58,030 nt of DNA from contig NZ_BMRN01000043.1 in assembly GCF_014648655.1 (NCBI RefSeq), positions 1 through 58,030 of the forward strand. The letters run 5' to 3'. Each line of letters starts with the position of its first letter. Position 1 is the first letter of the stretch. This DNA is from Streptomyces atratus (GTDB lineage: Bacteria; Actinomycetota; Actinomycetes; Streptomycetales; Streptomycetaceae). The position numbers were made by a program, and so were the translations under genes. The notes below the pieces were generated by a model. It worked only from the letters and a program-made list of their open reading frames with translations. It was not told the DNA's origin and did not search any database. Below are positions 35,155-44,395 of this stretch, in pieces.

Positions 35155-35408
35155 GACATAAAGGGTTCCCGTTGGGGAGCCCGATAAGAGGGTTGTAACA
35201 CGCGTTGTGAGTGAACTTCGATCCCCAATGTGAGCGAACTTGGGAAAAATGACGTCCGGGGGCGTTGAGATCGTGTAAGGGGAGAGTTCCCGGGAGGTAC
35301 CGGCGGATCGCCGGACGCTGACTGCGCCGCTGTAGGCCCCGCGAGGGGCAGGGGATTAGGTTGGCGGAGAAAAGTCTTCGGGCAGTCGGACTCGCGATGG
35401 GGGCGGGC

Positions 35409-36722
35409 ATGACCATGCTAAAGGGAGCCAATGTTCCGGTGGCGGCTCACGCCGTGCGGGTCGAATTGGGGTGGCGCACCTCCCCGGGCGCACCGGACGT
35501 CGATGGCTCGGCGCTCCTTGTCGTGTCGGGAAAGGTGCGCAACGACGCCGACTTCGTCTTTTACAACCAGCCCTCCCACGCATCCGGCGCGGTGCGCCAC
35601 GAGGGCAAGCGGACCGCCGGTGACGGGGTGACGGACAGCCTCGCGGTCGACCTGGCGCGCATCGAGCCGGCCATCGAGCGCGTGGTCCTGGCAGCCTCCG
35701 CGGACGGCGGCACCTTCGGGCAGGTGACGGGGCTGTACGTACGGATCACGGACGCGGCGGACGGCTCGGAGATCGCGCGCTTCGACAGTGCGGATGCGAC
35801 GGTCGAGACCGCATTCATTCTCGGCGAGCTCTACCGACGCCAGGGCGCCTGGAAATTCCGTGCCGTCGGTCAGGGATACAGCACCGGCCTCGAAGGTCTC
35901 GCGACGGACTTCGGTATCTCCGTCGATCAACCACAGCAGCCCCAGCCGTATCAACAACCCCAATCGCCTCAACAGCCCCAGCGAGGGGCGCGGGTTGACC
36001 GTCTGCGGCCACCGCCGCCGGTCCTTCCGCCCGCACCGCCGACGGCGCCACCGGCACCTCCCGCACCCCCGGCCACCCCGCCGGTCCGTCTGTCGAAGGT
36101 GACTCTCACCAAGGACGTGCCATCGGTCTCCCTCGCCAAACAGGGCGGCACTTCGGGAGCACTCCGGGTCAATCTCAACTGGGAAGTGCGCAAACAGTTC
36201 AAGGGCTGGGGAAGCAAACTGGGCAGAGCGGTCGCCAACCACGCGGACCTCGACCTCGACCTCTGCGCCCTCTACGAACTCACCGACGGCCGCAAGGGAG
36301 TCGTGCAGGCGCTCGGAAACGCGTTCGGCGCACTCCGGCAGCCCCCTTATATCCATCTCGACGGAGACGACCGCACCGGCGCCGTCTCCACCGGCGAGAA
36401 CCTCACCGTCAACCTCGACCAGAAGGACAAGTTCCGCCGCATCCTGATCTTCGTCACCATCTATGAAGGCGCCCGGAGTTTCGCCGATCTCCATGCGACC
36501 GTCACCCTCCGGCCCCAGCATGGCGCCCCGATCGACTTCTCCCTCGACGAATGCACCGTCCCGTCCACCGTCTGCGCGCTCGCGCTCCTCACCAACAACG
36601 GGGGAGACCTCACGGTGCAGCGCGAGGCCCGCTATCTCGTACCCGAGCGCGGAGTGAGCCCGCAGCGCACCATCGACTACGCCTATGGGTGGGGCATGAA
36701 CTGGACACCCGGCCGTAAATGA
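35409..36722 (+). CDS. TerD-family protein with two TerD domains
   Basis: The 437-residue protein has two TerD (tellurium-resistance/stress) domains. The first covers about residues 1-185 (MTMLKGANVPV start, VFYNQPSHASGAVRHEG, FILGELYRRQGAWKFRAVGQGY). The second covers about 245-437 and is more divergent. A Gln- and then Pro-rich linker joins them. TerD proteins bind calcium and act in envelope- or phage-related stress complexes. I chose the ATG at 35409, which gives the family's usual N-terminus. A TTG 48 bp upstream is less likely. Streptomyces carry many TerD paralogues, so a specific role cannot be assigned. Confidence 0.88.
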   Translation: MTMLKGANVPVAAHAVRVELGWRTSPGAPDVDGSALLVVSGKVRNDADFVFYNQPSHASGAVRHEGKRTAGDGVTDSLAVDLARIEPAIERVVLAASADGGTFGQVTGLYVRITDAADGSEIARFDSADATVETAFILGELYRRQGAWKFRAVGQGYSTGLEGLATDFGISVDQPQQPQPYQQPQSPQQPQRGARVDRLRPPPPVLPPAPPTAPPAPPAPPATPPVRLSKVTLTKDVPSVSLAKQGGTSGALRVNLNWEVRKQFKGWGSKLGRAVANHADLDLDLCALYELTDGRKGVVQALGNAFGALRQPPYIHLDGDDRTGAVSTGENLTVNLDQKDKFRRILIFVTIYEGARSFADLHATVTLRPQHGAPIDFSLDECTVPSTVCALALLTNNGGDLTVQREARYLVPERGVSPQRTIDYAYGWGMNWTPGRK

Positions 36723-36774
36723 CCCCCCGAGGGTCCGGCCGGCACTGCGACAATCGGCCCACGGACGGCTCCGC

Positions 36775-37947
36775 TCAACGGTCCGGCGCGGCCTCGGGAC
36801 GGGCGTACGTACGCCCCTTCCAGGCCGCGCCCCGCCCCCGGTGGTGCTGAACCGCCGAATCGACCGTCATCAGCAGATAGAGCACAGCGGTGAACGGCAG
36901 CAGCGGCGCCAGCCACAGCGACTGCCGGTAGTAGCCCAGCATCGGCATGTACGTCCCGGCCATCACCGCCCACGCCACCCCGCCTGCCCACGCCGCCACC
37001 GGAGCACCGCTCAGCAGCCCGGCGACGAGCGTGACCGGCGGCGCGAGATAGACCAGTGCGAGCCCCAGCACCGTCCCGAGGAGCAGCGGCGGACTGTGCC
37101 GCAACTGGGCGTATGCGCTCCGTGACACCATCCGCCACAGATCCGCCAGCCACGGATACGGCCGGACGCTGTCCACCCGCTCCGCGAGCCCCAGCCAGAT
37201 CCGGCCGCCGCTGCGCTGCACCGCCCGCGCCAGCGACACATCGTCGATCACCGCCTGCCGGATCGACTCCGGCACCCGCGCCCGGTCCGCCGCCCCGGTC
37301 CGCAGCAGCACACATCCACCTGCCGCCGCAGCCGTCCGCGCCCCTGCCCGGTTCACCCACCGGAACGGATAGAGCTGCGAGAAGAAGTACACGAAGGCCG
37401 GTACGACCAGCCGCTCCCAGACACTCGACACCCGCAGCCGGGCCATCTGCGAGACCAGATCGAACCCGCCCGTGACGGCAGCGGCGACCAGCCCCCGCAG
37501 GCTGTCCGGCTCATGCGCGATGTCCGCATCCGTCAGCAGCAGAAACTCCGGCTCCCGGGCCCGGGCCAGCGAGATCCCGTGCCGCACGGCCCAGAGCTTG
37601 CCCGTCCAGCCCGGCTCCGGCTCACCGGGCGACACCACCGTCACCGGCAGGCCCCCGTACCGTACGGACAGCGCACGGGCGACGTCCCCGGTGCCGTCCT
37701 TGCTGCAGTCGTCGACGAGGAAGATCTCCGCGGATCCCGGATAGTCCTGCGCCAGCAGCGACGGCAGACTCACCGGCAGCATGTCGGCCTCATCACGTGC
37801 GGGCACGACGATCGCCACGGACGGCCAGTGCTCCGGGGCCTCCCGGCGCGGCAGCCGCTGATCGGTCCGCCAGAAGAACCCTTGTCCCAGCAGCAGCCAC
37901 ACCCATGCGGCCAGCGAACCCACGGCGATCCAGGCAACGGCACTCAT
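36775..37947 (-). CDS. hpnB: Family 2 glycosyltransferase, HpnB-like
   Basis: The 390-residue membrane glycosyltransferase has one N-terminal membrane segment, then a GT-A domain (VAIVVPARDEADMLPVSLPS, nucleotide-Asp in VDDCSKDGT, LTDADIAHEPD). Three or so hydrophobic segments follow at the C-terminus. This layout and length match the hopanoid-associated glycosyltransferase HpnB. No squalene-hopene cyclase or other hopanoid gene is present in the window, so the assignment rests on sequence pattern only. It is convergent with the TerD gene and divergent from the racemase. Confidence 0.78.
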   Translation of the reverse strand: MSAVAWIAVGSLAAWVWLLLGQGFFWRTDQRLPRREAPEHWPSVAIVVPARDEADMLPVSLPSLLAQDYPGSAEIFLVDDCSKDGTGDVARALSVRYGGLPVTVVSPGEPEPGWTGKLWAVRHGISLARAREPEFLLLTDADIAHEPDSLRGLVAAAVTGGFDLVSQMARLRVSSVWERLVVPAFVYFFSQLYPFRWVNRAGARTAAAAGGCVLLRTGAADRARVPESIRQAVIDDVSLARAVQRSGGRIWLGLAERVDSVRPYPWLADLWRMVSRSAYAQLRHSPPLLLGTVLGLALVYLAPPVTLVAGLLSGAPVAAWAGGVAWAVMAGTYMPMLGYYRQSLWLAPLLPFTAVLYLLMTVDSAVQHHRGRGAAWKGRTYARPEAAPDR

Positions 37948-37993
37948 TTGCCGCAGTCTGCCCCACTGTGACGGAACCGCAAGGGCGGTCGAC

Positions 37994-38005
37994 TAAGGTG
38001 ACCGG
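37994..38005 (+). promoter_or_regulatory. Predicted leaderless promoter of the racemase gene
   Basis: TAAGGT at 37994-37999 lies 6 nt before the GTG start. The same AAGGTG could also serve as a ribosome site, so the call is tentative. Confidence 0.4.
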
Positions 38006-38791
38006 GTGAAGATCGCGCTCATGGATTCCGGAATCGGCCTGCTCGCGGCCGCCGCAGCGGTACGCCGGATCAGGCCCGACGCCGATCTGGTGCTCTCCTC
38101 GGACCCCGACAACATGCCCTGGGGGCCGCGTACCCCCGAGGACGTGACCGCTCGCGCGCTGGACGTGGCCCGCGCGGCCGCCGCCCACCGGCCCGACGCA
38201 CTGATCGTCGCCTGCAACACGGCCTCCGTCCACGCCCTGCCGGCGCTCCGCGCCGAGCTGGAACCCGCACTGCCGGTCATCGGCACCGTGCCGGCCATCA
38301 AGCCGTCCGTCGCCGGTGGCGGCCCCGTCGCGATCTGGGCCACGCCCGCCACCACGGGCAGCCCCTACCAGCGCGGACTCATCCGGGAATTCGCCGGCTC
38401 CGTCGCCGTCACCGAGGTCCCGTGCCCGGGTCTCGCCGACGCCGTGGAGCACGCCGACGAACCGGCGATCGACCGGGCCATCGCCGCAGCCGCCGCACTC
38501 ACCCCGCGCGATGTGCGGGCCGTGGTCCTGGGCTGCACCCATTACGAACTGGTCGCCGAACGCATCCGTGCCGCCGTGCGGCAGCCCGGTCTGCCTCCGG
38601 TGGCGCTGCACGGCTCCGCCGGTGCCGTCGCCGCCCAGGCACTGCGCCGAATCGGGGCCGAACCCGCTCCGTCGGCCGAATCGGCCGGCGGCCTCACCGT
38701 CCTCCTCAGCGGGCGCACCGCCGAGCTGCCGGAAACCGCTCTGGCCTACGCCGAGGGGCAGCTGCTGGGGGCCGTCAGCCCCGCCCGCTGA
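38006..38791 (+). CDS. Aspartate/glutamate racemase family protein (MurI-like)
   Basis: The 261-residue protein has the two-cysteine pattern of cofactor-independent Asp/Glu racemases: CNTAS with Cys near 70 and GCTHYE with Cys near 177. Its N-terminus MKIALMDSGIGLLAAAAAV is the MurI-like DSGxGGL variant. It would interconvert L- and D-glutamate, supplying D-Glu for peptidoglycan, or act on a related substrate. The second glycine of the usual DSGIGGL loop is replaced by Leu, so it may not be the main MurI. It stands alone between divergent hpnB and the next membrane-protein gene. Confidence 0.83.
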   Translation: MKIALMDSGIGLLAAAAAVRRIRPDADLVLSSDPDNMPWGPRTPEDVTARALDVARAAAAHRPDALIVACNTASVHALPALRAELEPALPVIGTVPAIKPSVAGGGPVAIWATPATTGSPYQRGLIREFAGSVAVTEVPCPGLADAVEHADEPAIDRAIAAAAALTPRDVRAVVLGCTHYELVAERIRAAVRQPGLPPVALHGSAGAVAAQALRRIGAEPAPSAESAGGLTVLLSGRTAELPETALAYAEGQLLGAVSPAR

Positions 38792-38837
38792 CCCGGCGCA
38801 GGCCATCGGACCCATCCCCGGCGTGCGGAATCTTAAG

Positions 38838-38850
38838 TACGCTGCTTGAC
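38838..38850 (+). promoter_or_regulatory. Predicted leaderless promoter
   Basis: TACGCT at 38838-38843 lies 7 nt before the ATG at 38851, and there is no purine-rich ribosome site. Confidence 0.45.
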
Positions 38851-39414
38851 ATGAGGGACCACCCCCGAAAACCGAGACACACCGGAGCCGACCCCCACTC
38901 CGACGTCTGGATCGGCCGGGCCACCAACCGGGCCCAGTGGGTACTCGCCGCCGCGGGCGCGGCCTGTCTGGCGCTCGGCATCCAGCTGGCCGTCACCTCC
39001 GACTGGGCCTCCGGAATCGCCCCGCTGCTGATGTCGGTGATCGGCTGCGTCGCCGCCGGACTGCTCATGCTGTTCGGCACACTTGCCTTTGTGAACGTGG
39101 CCGTCAGGGTCGACGGGGACGCTCTCGAAGTGCGCTGCGGCCACATGGGCCTGCCGCGCCGCCGGATTCTGCTCACCCATGTGGTGGGCGCGGAGTTCGC
39201 ACCCCAGGTCACCCCGCGCCAGTGGGGCGGCTGGGGCTACCGCTGGCGCCCCGAGCAGGGTACGGCCGTGGTGGTCCGCAGGGGCGAGGGCCTGGTGCTC
39301 CGGCTCGGTGACGGCAGGACGTTCACCATCACGGTCGACGACGCCGAAGCGGGCGTACGGTTCATCCGCGAACGCCTGCACCTGTCGGCGACCGGCACAC
39401 CGGCCGGGGCCTGA
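38851..39414 (+). CDS. Membrane protein with two N-terminal membrane segments and a PH-like domain
   Basis: The 187-residue protein starts with a short charged segment and two closely spaced membrane helices (WVLAAAGAACLALGIQLAV and a second ending LMLFGTLAFVNVAV). A beta-rich soluble domain follows (VRVDGDALEVRCGHMGLPRRRI ... RWRPEQGTAVVVRRGEGLVLRLGDGRTF). This is the usual layout of bacterial PH-domain membrane proteins of unknown function in streptomycetes. The frame is open further upstream through the racemase gene, but the ATG at 38851 is the sensible start. Confidence 0.78.
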   Translation: MRDHPRKPRHTGADPHSDVWIGRATNRAQWVLAAAGAACLALGIQLAVTSDWASGIAPLLMSVIGCVAAGLLMLFGTLAFVNVAVRVDGDALEVRCGHMGLPRRRILLTHVVGAEFAPQVTPRQWGGWGYRWRPEQGTAVVVRRGEGLVLRLGDGRTFTITVDDAEAGVRFIRERLHLSATGTPAGA

Positions 39415-39453
39415 TCGCGGCCCGATGCGTTGCCCTCGGGGCTCGCGACCGGC

Positions 39454-40653
39454 TCAGAGCGGGGTGGAGCGGTCCGCTCGCCGTGTGCGGCGGGCTGCGT
39501 CGCCAGGACGGTTGGCCGCTCCGTCCGCGCCCTCCGGATCACGTACCTGATGTACGTCGTCCGCACCACGTGCCTGATCCGCACCATCCGGTCCACGTGT
39601 CCCGTCCGTACCGTCCGCCCCTGTCGTACCGTCGCCGATGGGCCGCCGGGCCGACGCCAGCCCCGCGAGCAGCCCAGCGCCCGCGGTCACCGGAGTGAAG
39701 CTCAGCGCATTGCCGACGCTCGCCAGCACCGCGAGCGCGGTGAGCGCGGCGCCCGCCGTCAGGACGACGGCCGTGGTGCGGGGCGACCGCCACAGCACGT
39801 ACAGCAGCCAGCCGAAGGCCGACCCCAGCAGCCCCACCCCCACCACCCCCTGCTCGGCCGCCTGCTGCAGAGGCGCCGAGTGCGGCTTGCCGTCGGAGTG
39901 GACGGTCTGCTCCACGGCGGGGCTCAGCTCGGCGAACCGTCCGGGGCCGACGCCCAGCACCGGATGTTCGCCCGCCAGCTCCAACGCGTCCTGCCACAGC
40001 AGCACCCGGTGCGCGGTGAGTGGACCTTCCAGGGAAACCATGAGGCCCTGGGGCAGCGCGTCCGCGGCGACCGCCCAGGACGTAGCGACGACGAGACCGG
40101 TGGCCAGGGCGAGCCCGGCAAGACCGAGCAGCCGTTGTCGCATCCTGGCGGCGGCCAGCGAACACAGCAGCACCCCGAGTGCCGCGGCGAACCCGGCCAC
40201 CGAGCGCAGCGCCAGCGCGGCGCAGGCTGTGCCGAGCGCCAGCAGCCGCAGGGAGAACCGCAGTGGTGCCTGCCGGGACGCCGCGGCCGCGCAGCAGGCG
40301 GCGCCCGCGGCGAGCACCAGCAGCGCGGCGGCAGCCCCGGCGTGACCGGGCGCCGTGTCCGCCGTGGCCGTGGCGCCAGGCATGCCATGACGCGAGAGGA
40401 GCCCCATGAGGAGCGCCCCCACGGCGGCAACCGTGGCCGTCGCCACCGGGAGCAGAGTTCCGCAGATCCGTCCACAGGCGAAGCCCGCGGCGACGGCGAG
40501 CAGAGCCAGCAGGACACCCTCCGGACCGCTCTCCCGCCCGGCGGCGCTGATCAACGACCAGATCGCGCAGGCGGCGAGGATCACGGCCCCGGCTCCGTCG
40601 GAAGCGTTGCCGCGTTCCCGCGCCCGGCCCCGCCCCGCTGGTGCAATCGTCAC
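39454..40653 (-). CDS. O-antigen ligase/polymerase-like membrane protein (Wzy_C family)
   Basis: The 399-residue polytopic protein has about ten membrane segments. Its main periplasmic-type loop carries RVLLWQDALELAGEHPVLGVGPGRFAEL, the conserved O-antigen ligase family segment (read in two parts), with HSAPLQQAAEQGVVG after it. Such proteins transfer or polymerise lipid-linked glycans. In streptomycetes they may act on teichoic acids or exopolysaccharide. The C-terminus is a polar tail rich in Gly, Asp and Thr. The GTG start follows GGGGGCGAAC. It faces the lnt gene divergently. Confidence 0.82.
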   Translation of the reverse strand: MTIAPAGRGRARERGNASDGAGAVILAACAIWSLISAAGRESGPEGVLLALLAVAAGFACGRICGTLLPVATATVAAVGALLMGLLSRHGMPGATATADTAPGHAGAAAALLVLAAGAACCAAAASRQAPLRFSLRLLALGTACAALALRSVAGFAAALGVLLCSLAAARMRQRLLGLAGLALATGLVVATSWAVAADALPQGLMVSLEGPLTAHRVLLWQDALELAGEHPVLGVGPGRFAELSPAVEQTVHSDGKPHSAPLQQAAEQGVVGVGLLGSAFGWLLYVLWRSPRTTAVVLTAGAALTALAVLASVGNALSFTPVTAGAGLLAGLASARRPIGDGTTGADGTDGTRGPDGADQARGADDVHQVRDPEGADGAANRPGDAARRTRRADRSTPL

Positions 40654-40830
40654 GTTCGCCCCCGACCTGTGACCGTCCCGTTTGCGATCGGCCGGATCCG
40701 GCCGATCGGTGGGGGGCTGGCGGACACGGTAGTGCCAGCGGCCCGGATCTGTGCGGGAAAGTGGCGAAACGATCCGGCGCGAGAGGTTCCATCACGCGAG
40801 CGGGGCTGTCTGACATACAGCTGATCACCG

Positions 40831-40843
40831 TAGACTCCGCCGG
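40831..40843 (+). promoter_or_regulatory. Predicted leaderless promoter of lnt
   Basis: TAGACT at 40831-40836 lies 7 nt before the GTG start and fits TANNNT. No ribosome site is present. Confidence 0.5.
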
Positions 40844-42445
40844 GTGAGCGCCACCATCACCCCAGTCGACGACCCGCAGCGGCCCGCATCCACCCCCACG
40901 TCCCGGGGGAGACGGGCGATGCCGCGGCTCGTACGGCCTGCAGCCGCCGTGATCTCGGGAGTGCTGCTGTACCTGAGCTTCCCGCCCCGGCCTCTGTGGT
41001 GGCTGGTTCTGCCCGGCTTCGCCCTGCTCGGCTGGGTGCTGCACGAACGCAGACTGCGCGCAGCGTTCGGACTCGGCCTGCTCGCCGGACTGGGCTTCAT
41101 GCTGCCGCTGCTGCACTGGACGGGCGAAGAAGTCGGTCCGGTGCCCTGGCTGGCACTCGCAGCGGCCGAGGCGTTGTTCATCGCGGTCGGCTGCATCGGG
41201 ATCGCCGCGGTCTCCCGCCTCGCCTGCTGGCCGGTCTGGGCCGCCGCTGTCTGGATCCTCGACGAGGGGATTCGGGCCAGGGCGCCGTTCGGCGGCTTTC
41301 CCTGGGGGAAGATCGCCTTCGGGCAGGCGGACAGCGTGTTCCTGCCGCTCGCGGCCGTGGGCGGTACGCCGCTGCTCTCCTTCGCGGTGGTGCTGTGCGG
41401 CTTCGGTCTCTATGAAGCGGTACGTCAGTTCCGTGCCTGCCGCGGCACGCGCGAGGTGCCCCGGGCCGCCGTCGCCGCAGCCGCCGCGACCGTGCTCGTA
41501 CCGGTCGCCGCCGCATTCGCCGCCCTGCCGCTCGTGGACGACTCGGCCGAGGACGGCACCGCGACCGTCGCCGCGATCCAGGGCAATGTGCCGCAGCTCG
41601 GACTCGACTTCAACGCCCAGCGCCGCGCCGTCCTCGACAACCATGTGCGCCGCACGGAACAGCTCGCCCAGGACGTGAAGGCGGGCAAGGTTCCCCAGCC
41701 CGACTTCGTCCTGTGGCCGGAGAACTCCTCCGACCTCGACCCCTACCGGAACGCCGACGCCCGGATCGTGATCGACGACGCGGTGAAGGCGATCGGCGTA
41801 CCCACCGTGATCGGGGCGGTGGTCGAGCCCGATGCCGGCAAGCTGCGCAACACCCTCATCCAGTGGGATCCGAAGAAGGGGCCTGTCAGCACATACGACA
41901 AGCGCCACATCCAGCCGTTCGGCGAGTACATCCCGATGCGTTCTTTCGTACGCCTCTTCAGCTCCGATGTGGACCGTGTGCAGCGGGACTTCGGCCCCGG
42001 AAAGCAGGTCGGCGTCTTCGATCTGGCGGGTACGAACGTGGGGCTCGTGACCTGTTACGAGGCGGCGTTCGACGACGCCGTACGGGACACGGTCGAGCAC
42101 GGCAGCCAACTGATCGCCGTACCCAGCAACAACGCCACCTTCGGGCGCAGTGAGATGACCTATCAGCAGCTGGCCATGTCCAGGGTGCGGGCGGTCGAGC
42201 ACAGCAGGTCCGTCGTCGTCCCCGTCACCAGTGGGGTCAGCGCGGTCATCCGTCCGGACGGGACGATCGTCCGGCAGACGAAGCTGTTCACCGCGGACGC
42301 GCTGGTGGACGAGGTGCCGTTGAGGTCCTCGCTCACGCCCGCGACCCGGATGGGCACGCTCCCCGAAGGAGTCCTCGCACTGATCGCCGTGGCGGGGCTC
42401 GGCTGGGTCACCGTCCGTTCGGTGCGGCTCCGGCGGAGCCGCTGA
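40844..42445 (+). CDS. lnt: Apolipoprotein N-acyltransferase
   Basis: This 533-residue integral membrane enzyme adds the third acyl chain to the N-terminal cysteine of lipoproteins. The N-terminal half has about seven membrane segments; LSFPPRPLWWLVLPG is typical. The C-terminal half is a nitrilase-like domain with the catalytic triad Glu293 (VLWPENSS), Lys353 (TYDKRHIQPFGEYIP) and Cys404 (LVTCYEAAF). One more membrane helix follows at the end. Streptomycetes often carry two such genes. The start GTG lies directly after a leaderless-type -10 box. Confidence 0.93.
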   Translation: MSATITPVDDPQRPASTPTSRGRRAMPRLVRPAAAVISGVLLYLSFPPRPLWWLVLPGFALLGWVLHERRLRAAFGLGLLAGLGFMLPLLHWTGEEVGPVPWLALAAAEALFIAVGCIGIAAVSRLACWPVWAAAVWILDEGIRARAPFGGFPWGKIAFGQADSVFLPLAAVGGTPLLSFAVVLCGFGLYEAVRQFRACRGTREVPRAAVAAAAATVLVPVAAAFAALPLVDDSAEDGTATVAAIQGNVPQLGLDFNAQRRAVLDNHVRRTEQLAQDVKAGKVPQPDFVLWPENSSDLDPYRNADARIVIDDAVKAIGVPTVIGAVVEPDAGKLRNTLIQWDPKKGPVSTYDKRHIQPFGEYIPMRSFVRLFSSDVDRVQRDFGPGKQVGVFDLAGTNVGLVTCYEAAFDDAVRDTVEHGSQLIAVPSNNATFGRSEMTYQQLAMSRVRAVEHSRSVVVPVTSGVSAVIRPDGTIVRQTKLFTADALVDEVPLRSSLTPATRMGTLPEGVLALIAVAGLGWVTVRSVRLRRSR

Positions 42446-42462
42446 TCCACTCGCGCGCCACG

Positions 42463-42475
42463 TAGGGTCGGGCCC
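42463..42475 (+). promoter_or_regulatory. Predicted leaderless promoter of the NUDIX gene
   Basis: TAGGGT at 42463-42468 lies 7 nt before the ATG at 42476. Confidence 0.5.
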
Positions 42476-42955
42476 ATGGCTACTCCTGATTTCATCCGCG
42501 AGATCCGCGCCACCGCGGGCCAACAACTGCTCCTGCTGCCGGGCGTCACTGCCGTGGTCTTCGACGACGAGGGCCGAGTGCTGCTCGGACGCCGTTCCGA
42601 CACCGGCAAGTGGTCGGTCATCGGCGGCATCTGCGAGCCGGGTGAGCAGCCGGCGGCGACGGCGGAGCGCGAGGTGTACGAAGAGACCGCCGTGCGCTGT
42701 GTGGCGGAGCGGGTGGTGCTCACCCAGGCCCTGGAGCCGGTGCAGTACGCCAACGGCGACCGCTGCCAGTTTCTGGACGTCACCTTCCGCTGCCGGGCGA
42801 TCGGTGGCGAGGCACGCGTCAACGACGACGAGTCGCTCGAGGTGGGCTGGTTCCCGGTGGACGCGCTGCCGCCGTTGAACGAGTTCGGGCTCTTCAGGAT
42901 CAAGCAGTCCCTGACCGACGAACCCGCCTGGTTCGAGCCCACTGCGCAGCCGTGA
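42476..42955 (+). CDS. NUDIX hydrolase
   Basis: The 159-residue protein has a NUDIX box starting GGICEPGEQPAATAEREVYE and ending ETAV, which matches GX5EX7REUXEEXGU except that Ala replaces the last Gly. It hydrolyses nucleoside diphosphates linked to another group; the substrate is unknown. It lies 30 bp after lnt in the same direction, but with its own -10-like element. It shares a strong terminator with the MHS transporter. Confidence 0.92.
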   Translation: MATPDFIREIRATAGQQLLLLPGVTAVVFDDEGRVLLGRRSDTGKWSVIGGICEPGEQPAATAEREVYEETAVRCVAERVVLTQALEPVQYANGDRCQFLDVTFRCRAIGGEARVNDDESLEVGWFPVDALPPLNEFGLFRIKQSLTDEPAWFEPTAQP

Positions 42956-42963
42956 CATCCGGC

Positions 42964-43004
42964 GCTCGCCGGGCGGGCCCGGTTCTCGGGCCCGCCCGGC
43001 GAGC
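42964..43004. terminator. Strong bidirectional terminator
   Basis: A perfect 18-bp stem, GCTCGCCGGGCGGGCCCG at 42964-42981 against its exact complement at 42987-43004, with a 5-nt GTTCT loop. It lies between the convergent NUDIX and MHS transporter genes. Confidence 0.88.
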
Positions 43005-43009
43005 AGGGC

Positions 43010-44395
43010 TCAGACGGTTCGGGCGTCGGCCGGCAGCGCCGTGGATGCGTCCGGCTCCGCGGCAGCCCCGTCGATGTCCGCGAGATCCCGGTTCCTGGTC
43101 TCCTTGGCGCAGGCGACCGCCAGCACGGTGATGAGTGCCGCGGCGATGACATACAGCGAGATGGGGGTCGAGCTGTGGAAGTCCGCGAGCAGCGCGGTGG
43201 CGATGAGCGGCGCCGGGGCGCCGGCCGCGACCGACGAGAACTGGGCACCGATCGACGCACCCGAGTACCGCATCCGGGTCGCGAACATCTCCGAGAAGAA
43301 GGCCGCCTGCGGCGCGTACATCGCCCCGTGGAAGATGAGCCCGACAGTGACGGCGAGCAGTAGATTCCCGAAGCTGCGGCTGTCGATCAGCGCGAAGAAC
43401 GGGAACATCCACAGCGCCACGCCGATCGCACCGACGAGATAGACGGGCTTGCGCCCGACCCGGTCCGACAGCGCACCCCACATCGGGATGACCGCGAAGT
43501 GGACGGCCGAGGCGATGAGCACCGCGTTGAGCGCCGTCTGCTTGCTCAGGTCCGCTGCCGTGGTCGCGTAGACGAGGATGAACGCCGTGATGACGTAATA
43601 GCTGATGTTCTCCGCCATCCGGGCTCCCATGGCGATCAGCACATCGCGCCAGTGGTGTCGCAGCACGGCGACGAGCGGCATCTTCTCGGCCGCCGCGGCG
43701 ACCGCCTTGCGCTCCTCGGCCTGTGCCAGCGCCGCCTTGAACACCGGTGATTCATCGACAGAGAGCCGAATCCACAAGCCGATGACCACCAGCACACCGG
43801 AGAGCAGGAACGGTATCCGCCAGCCCCATGCCCCGAAGGCCGAGTCCGACATCAGCGCGGTGAGCGCGGAGAGCACCCCGGTGGCGAGCAACTGCCCGGC
43901 CGGAGCACCCGTCTGCGGCCACGAGGCCCAGAACCCGCGCCGCTTGGCGTCCCCGTGCTCCGATACGAGCAGCACGGCCCCGCCCCACTCACCACCGAGG
44001 GCGAAGCCCTGCACCAGCCGCAGGACGGTGAGCAGCACGGGGGCGGCGGCCCCGACCGTGGCATGCGTCGGCAACAGGCCGATGGCGAACGTCGCTCCAC
44101 CCATCATCAACAGACTGAGCACCAGCAGCTTCTTGCGGCCGAGCCGGTCGCCGTAGTGCCCGAACACCAGGGCACCGAGCGGCCGGGCGGCGAATCCGAC
44201 CGCGTAGGTGAGGAAGGAGAGGAGCGTGCCGACGAGCGGTTCGGACTCGGGGAAGAACAGCTTGTTGAAGACCAGCGCGGCAGCTGACCCGTACAGGAAG
44301 AAGTCGTACCACTCGATGGTGGTGCCGATGAGGCTCGCGGCGACGATGCGCTTGAGTGAGCGGGTGGTAGGCGGGGCGGATGCCGAGGCAGCCAT
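43010..44395 (-). CDS. MHS-family MFS transporter (ProP/ShiA/KgtP type)
   Basis: The 461-residue carrier has twelve membrane segments. The N-terminal RIVAASLIGTTIEWYDFFLYG segment (21 residues, described not as a motif but as the family hallmark) and GHYGDRLGRKKLLVLSL place it in the metabolite:H+ symporter subfamily, which imports organic acids, betaines or shikimate. I chose the ATG at 44395, preceded by GGAAGTGG. An 88-codon upstream extension is not similar to anything. The substrate cannot be inferred. Confidence 0.88.
   Translation of the reverse strand: MAASASAPPTTRSLKRIVAASLIGTTIEWYDFFLYGSAAALVFNKLFFPESEPLVGTLLSFLTYAVGFAARPLGALVFGHYGDRLGRKKLLVLSLLMMGGATFAIGLLPTHATVGAAAPVLLTVLRLVQGFALGGEWGGAVLLVSEHGDAKRRGFWASWPQTGAPAGQLLATGVLSALTALMSDSAFGAWGWRIPFLLSGVLVVIGLWIRLSVDESPVFKAALAQAEERKAVAAAAEKMPLVAVLRHHWRDVLIAMGARMAENISYYVITAFILVYATTAADLSKQTALNAVLIASAVHFAVIPMWGALSDRVGRKPVYLVGAIGVALWMFPFFALIDSRSFGNLLLAVTVGLIFHGAMYAPQAAFFSEMFATRMRYSGASIGAQFSSVAAGAPAPLIATALLADFHSSTPISLYVIAAALITVLAVACAKETRNRDLADIDGAAAEPDASTALPADARTV

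Noticed and set aside
35361..35408. TTG start extending the TerD protein by 16 residues
   Set aside because: The family begins at MTMLKGANVPV; the extension has no conserved sequence.
39539..42958. 1139-codon leftward frame across lnt and NUDIX
   Set aside because: Entirely antisense to two well-recognised proteins and overlaps the O-antigen ligase frame; no domain.
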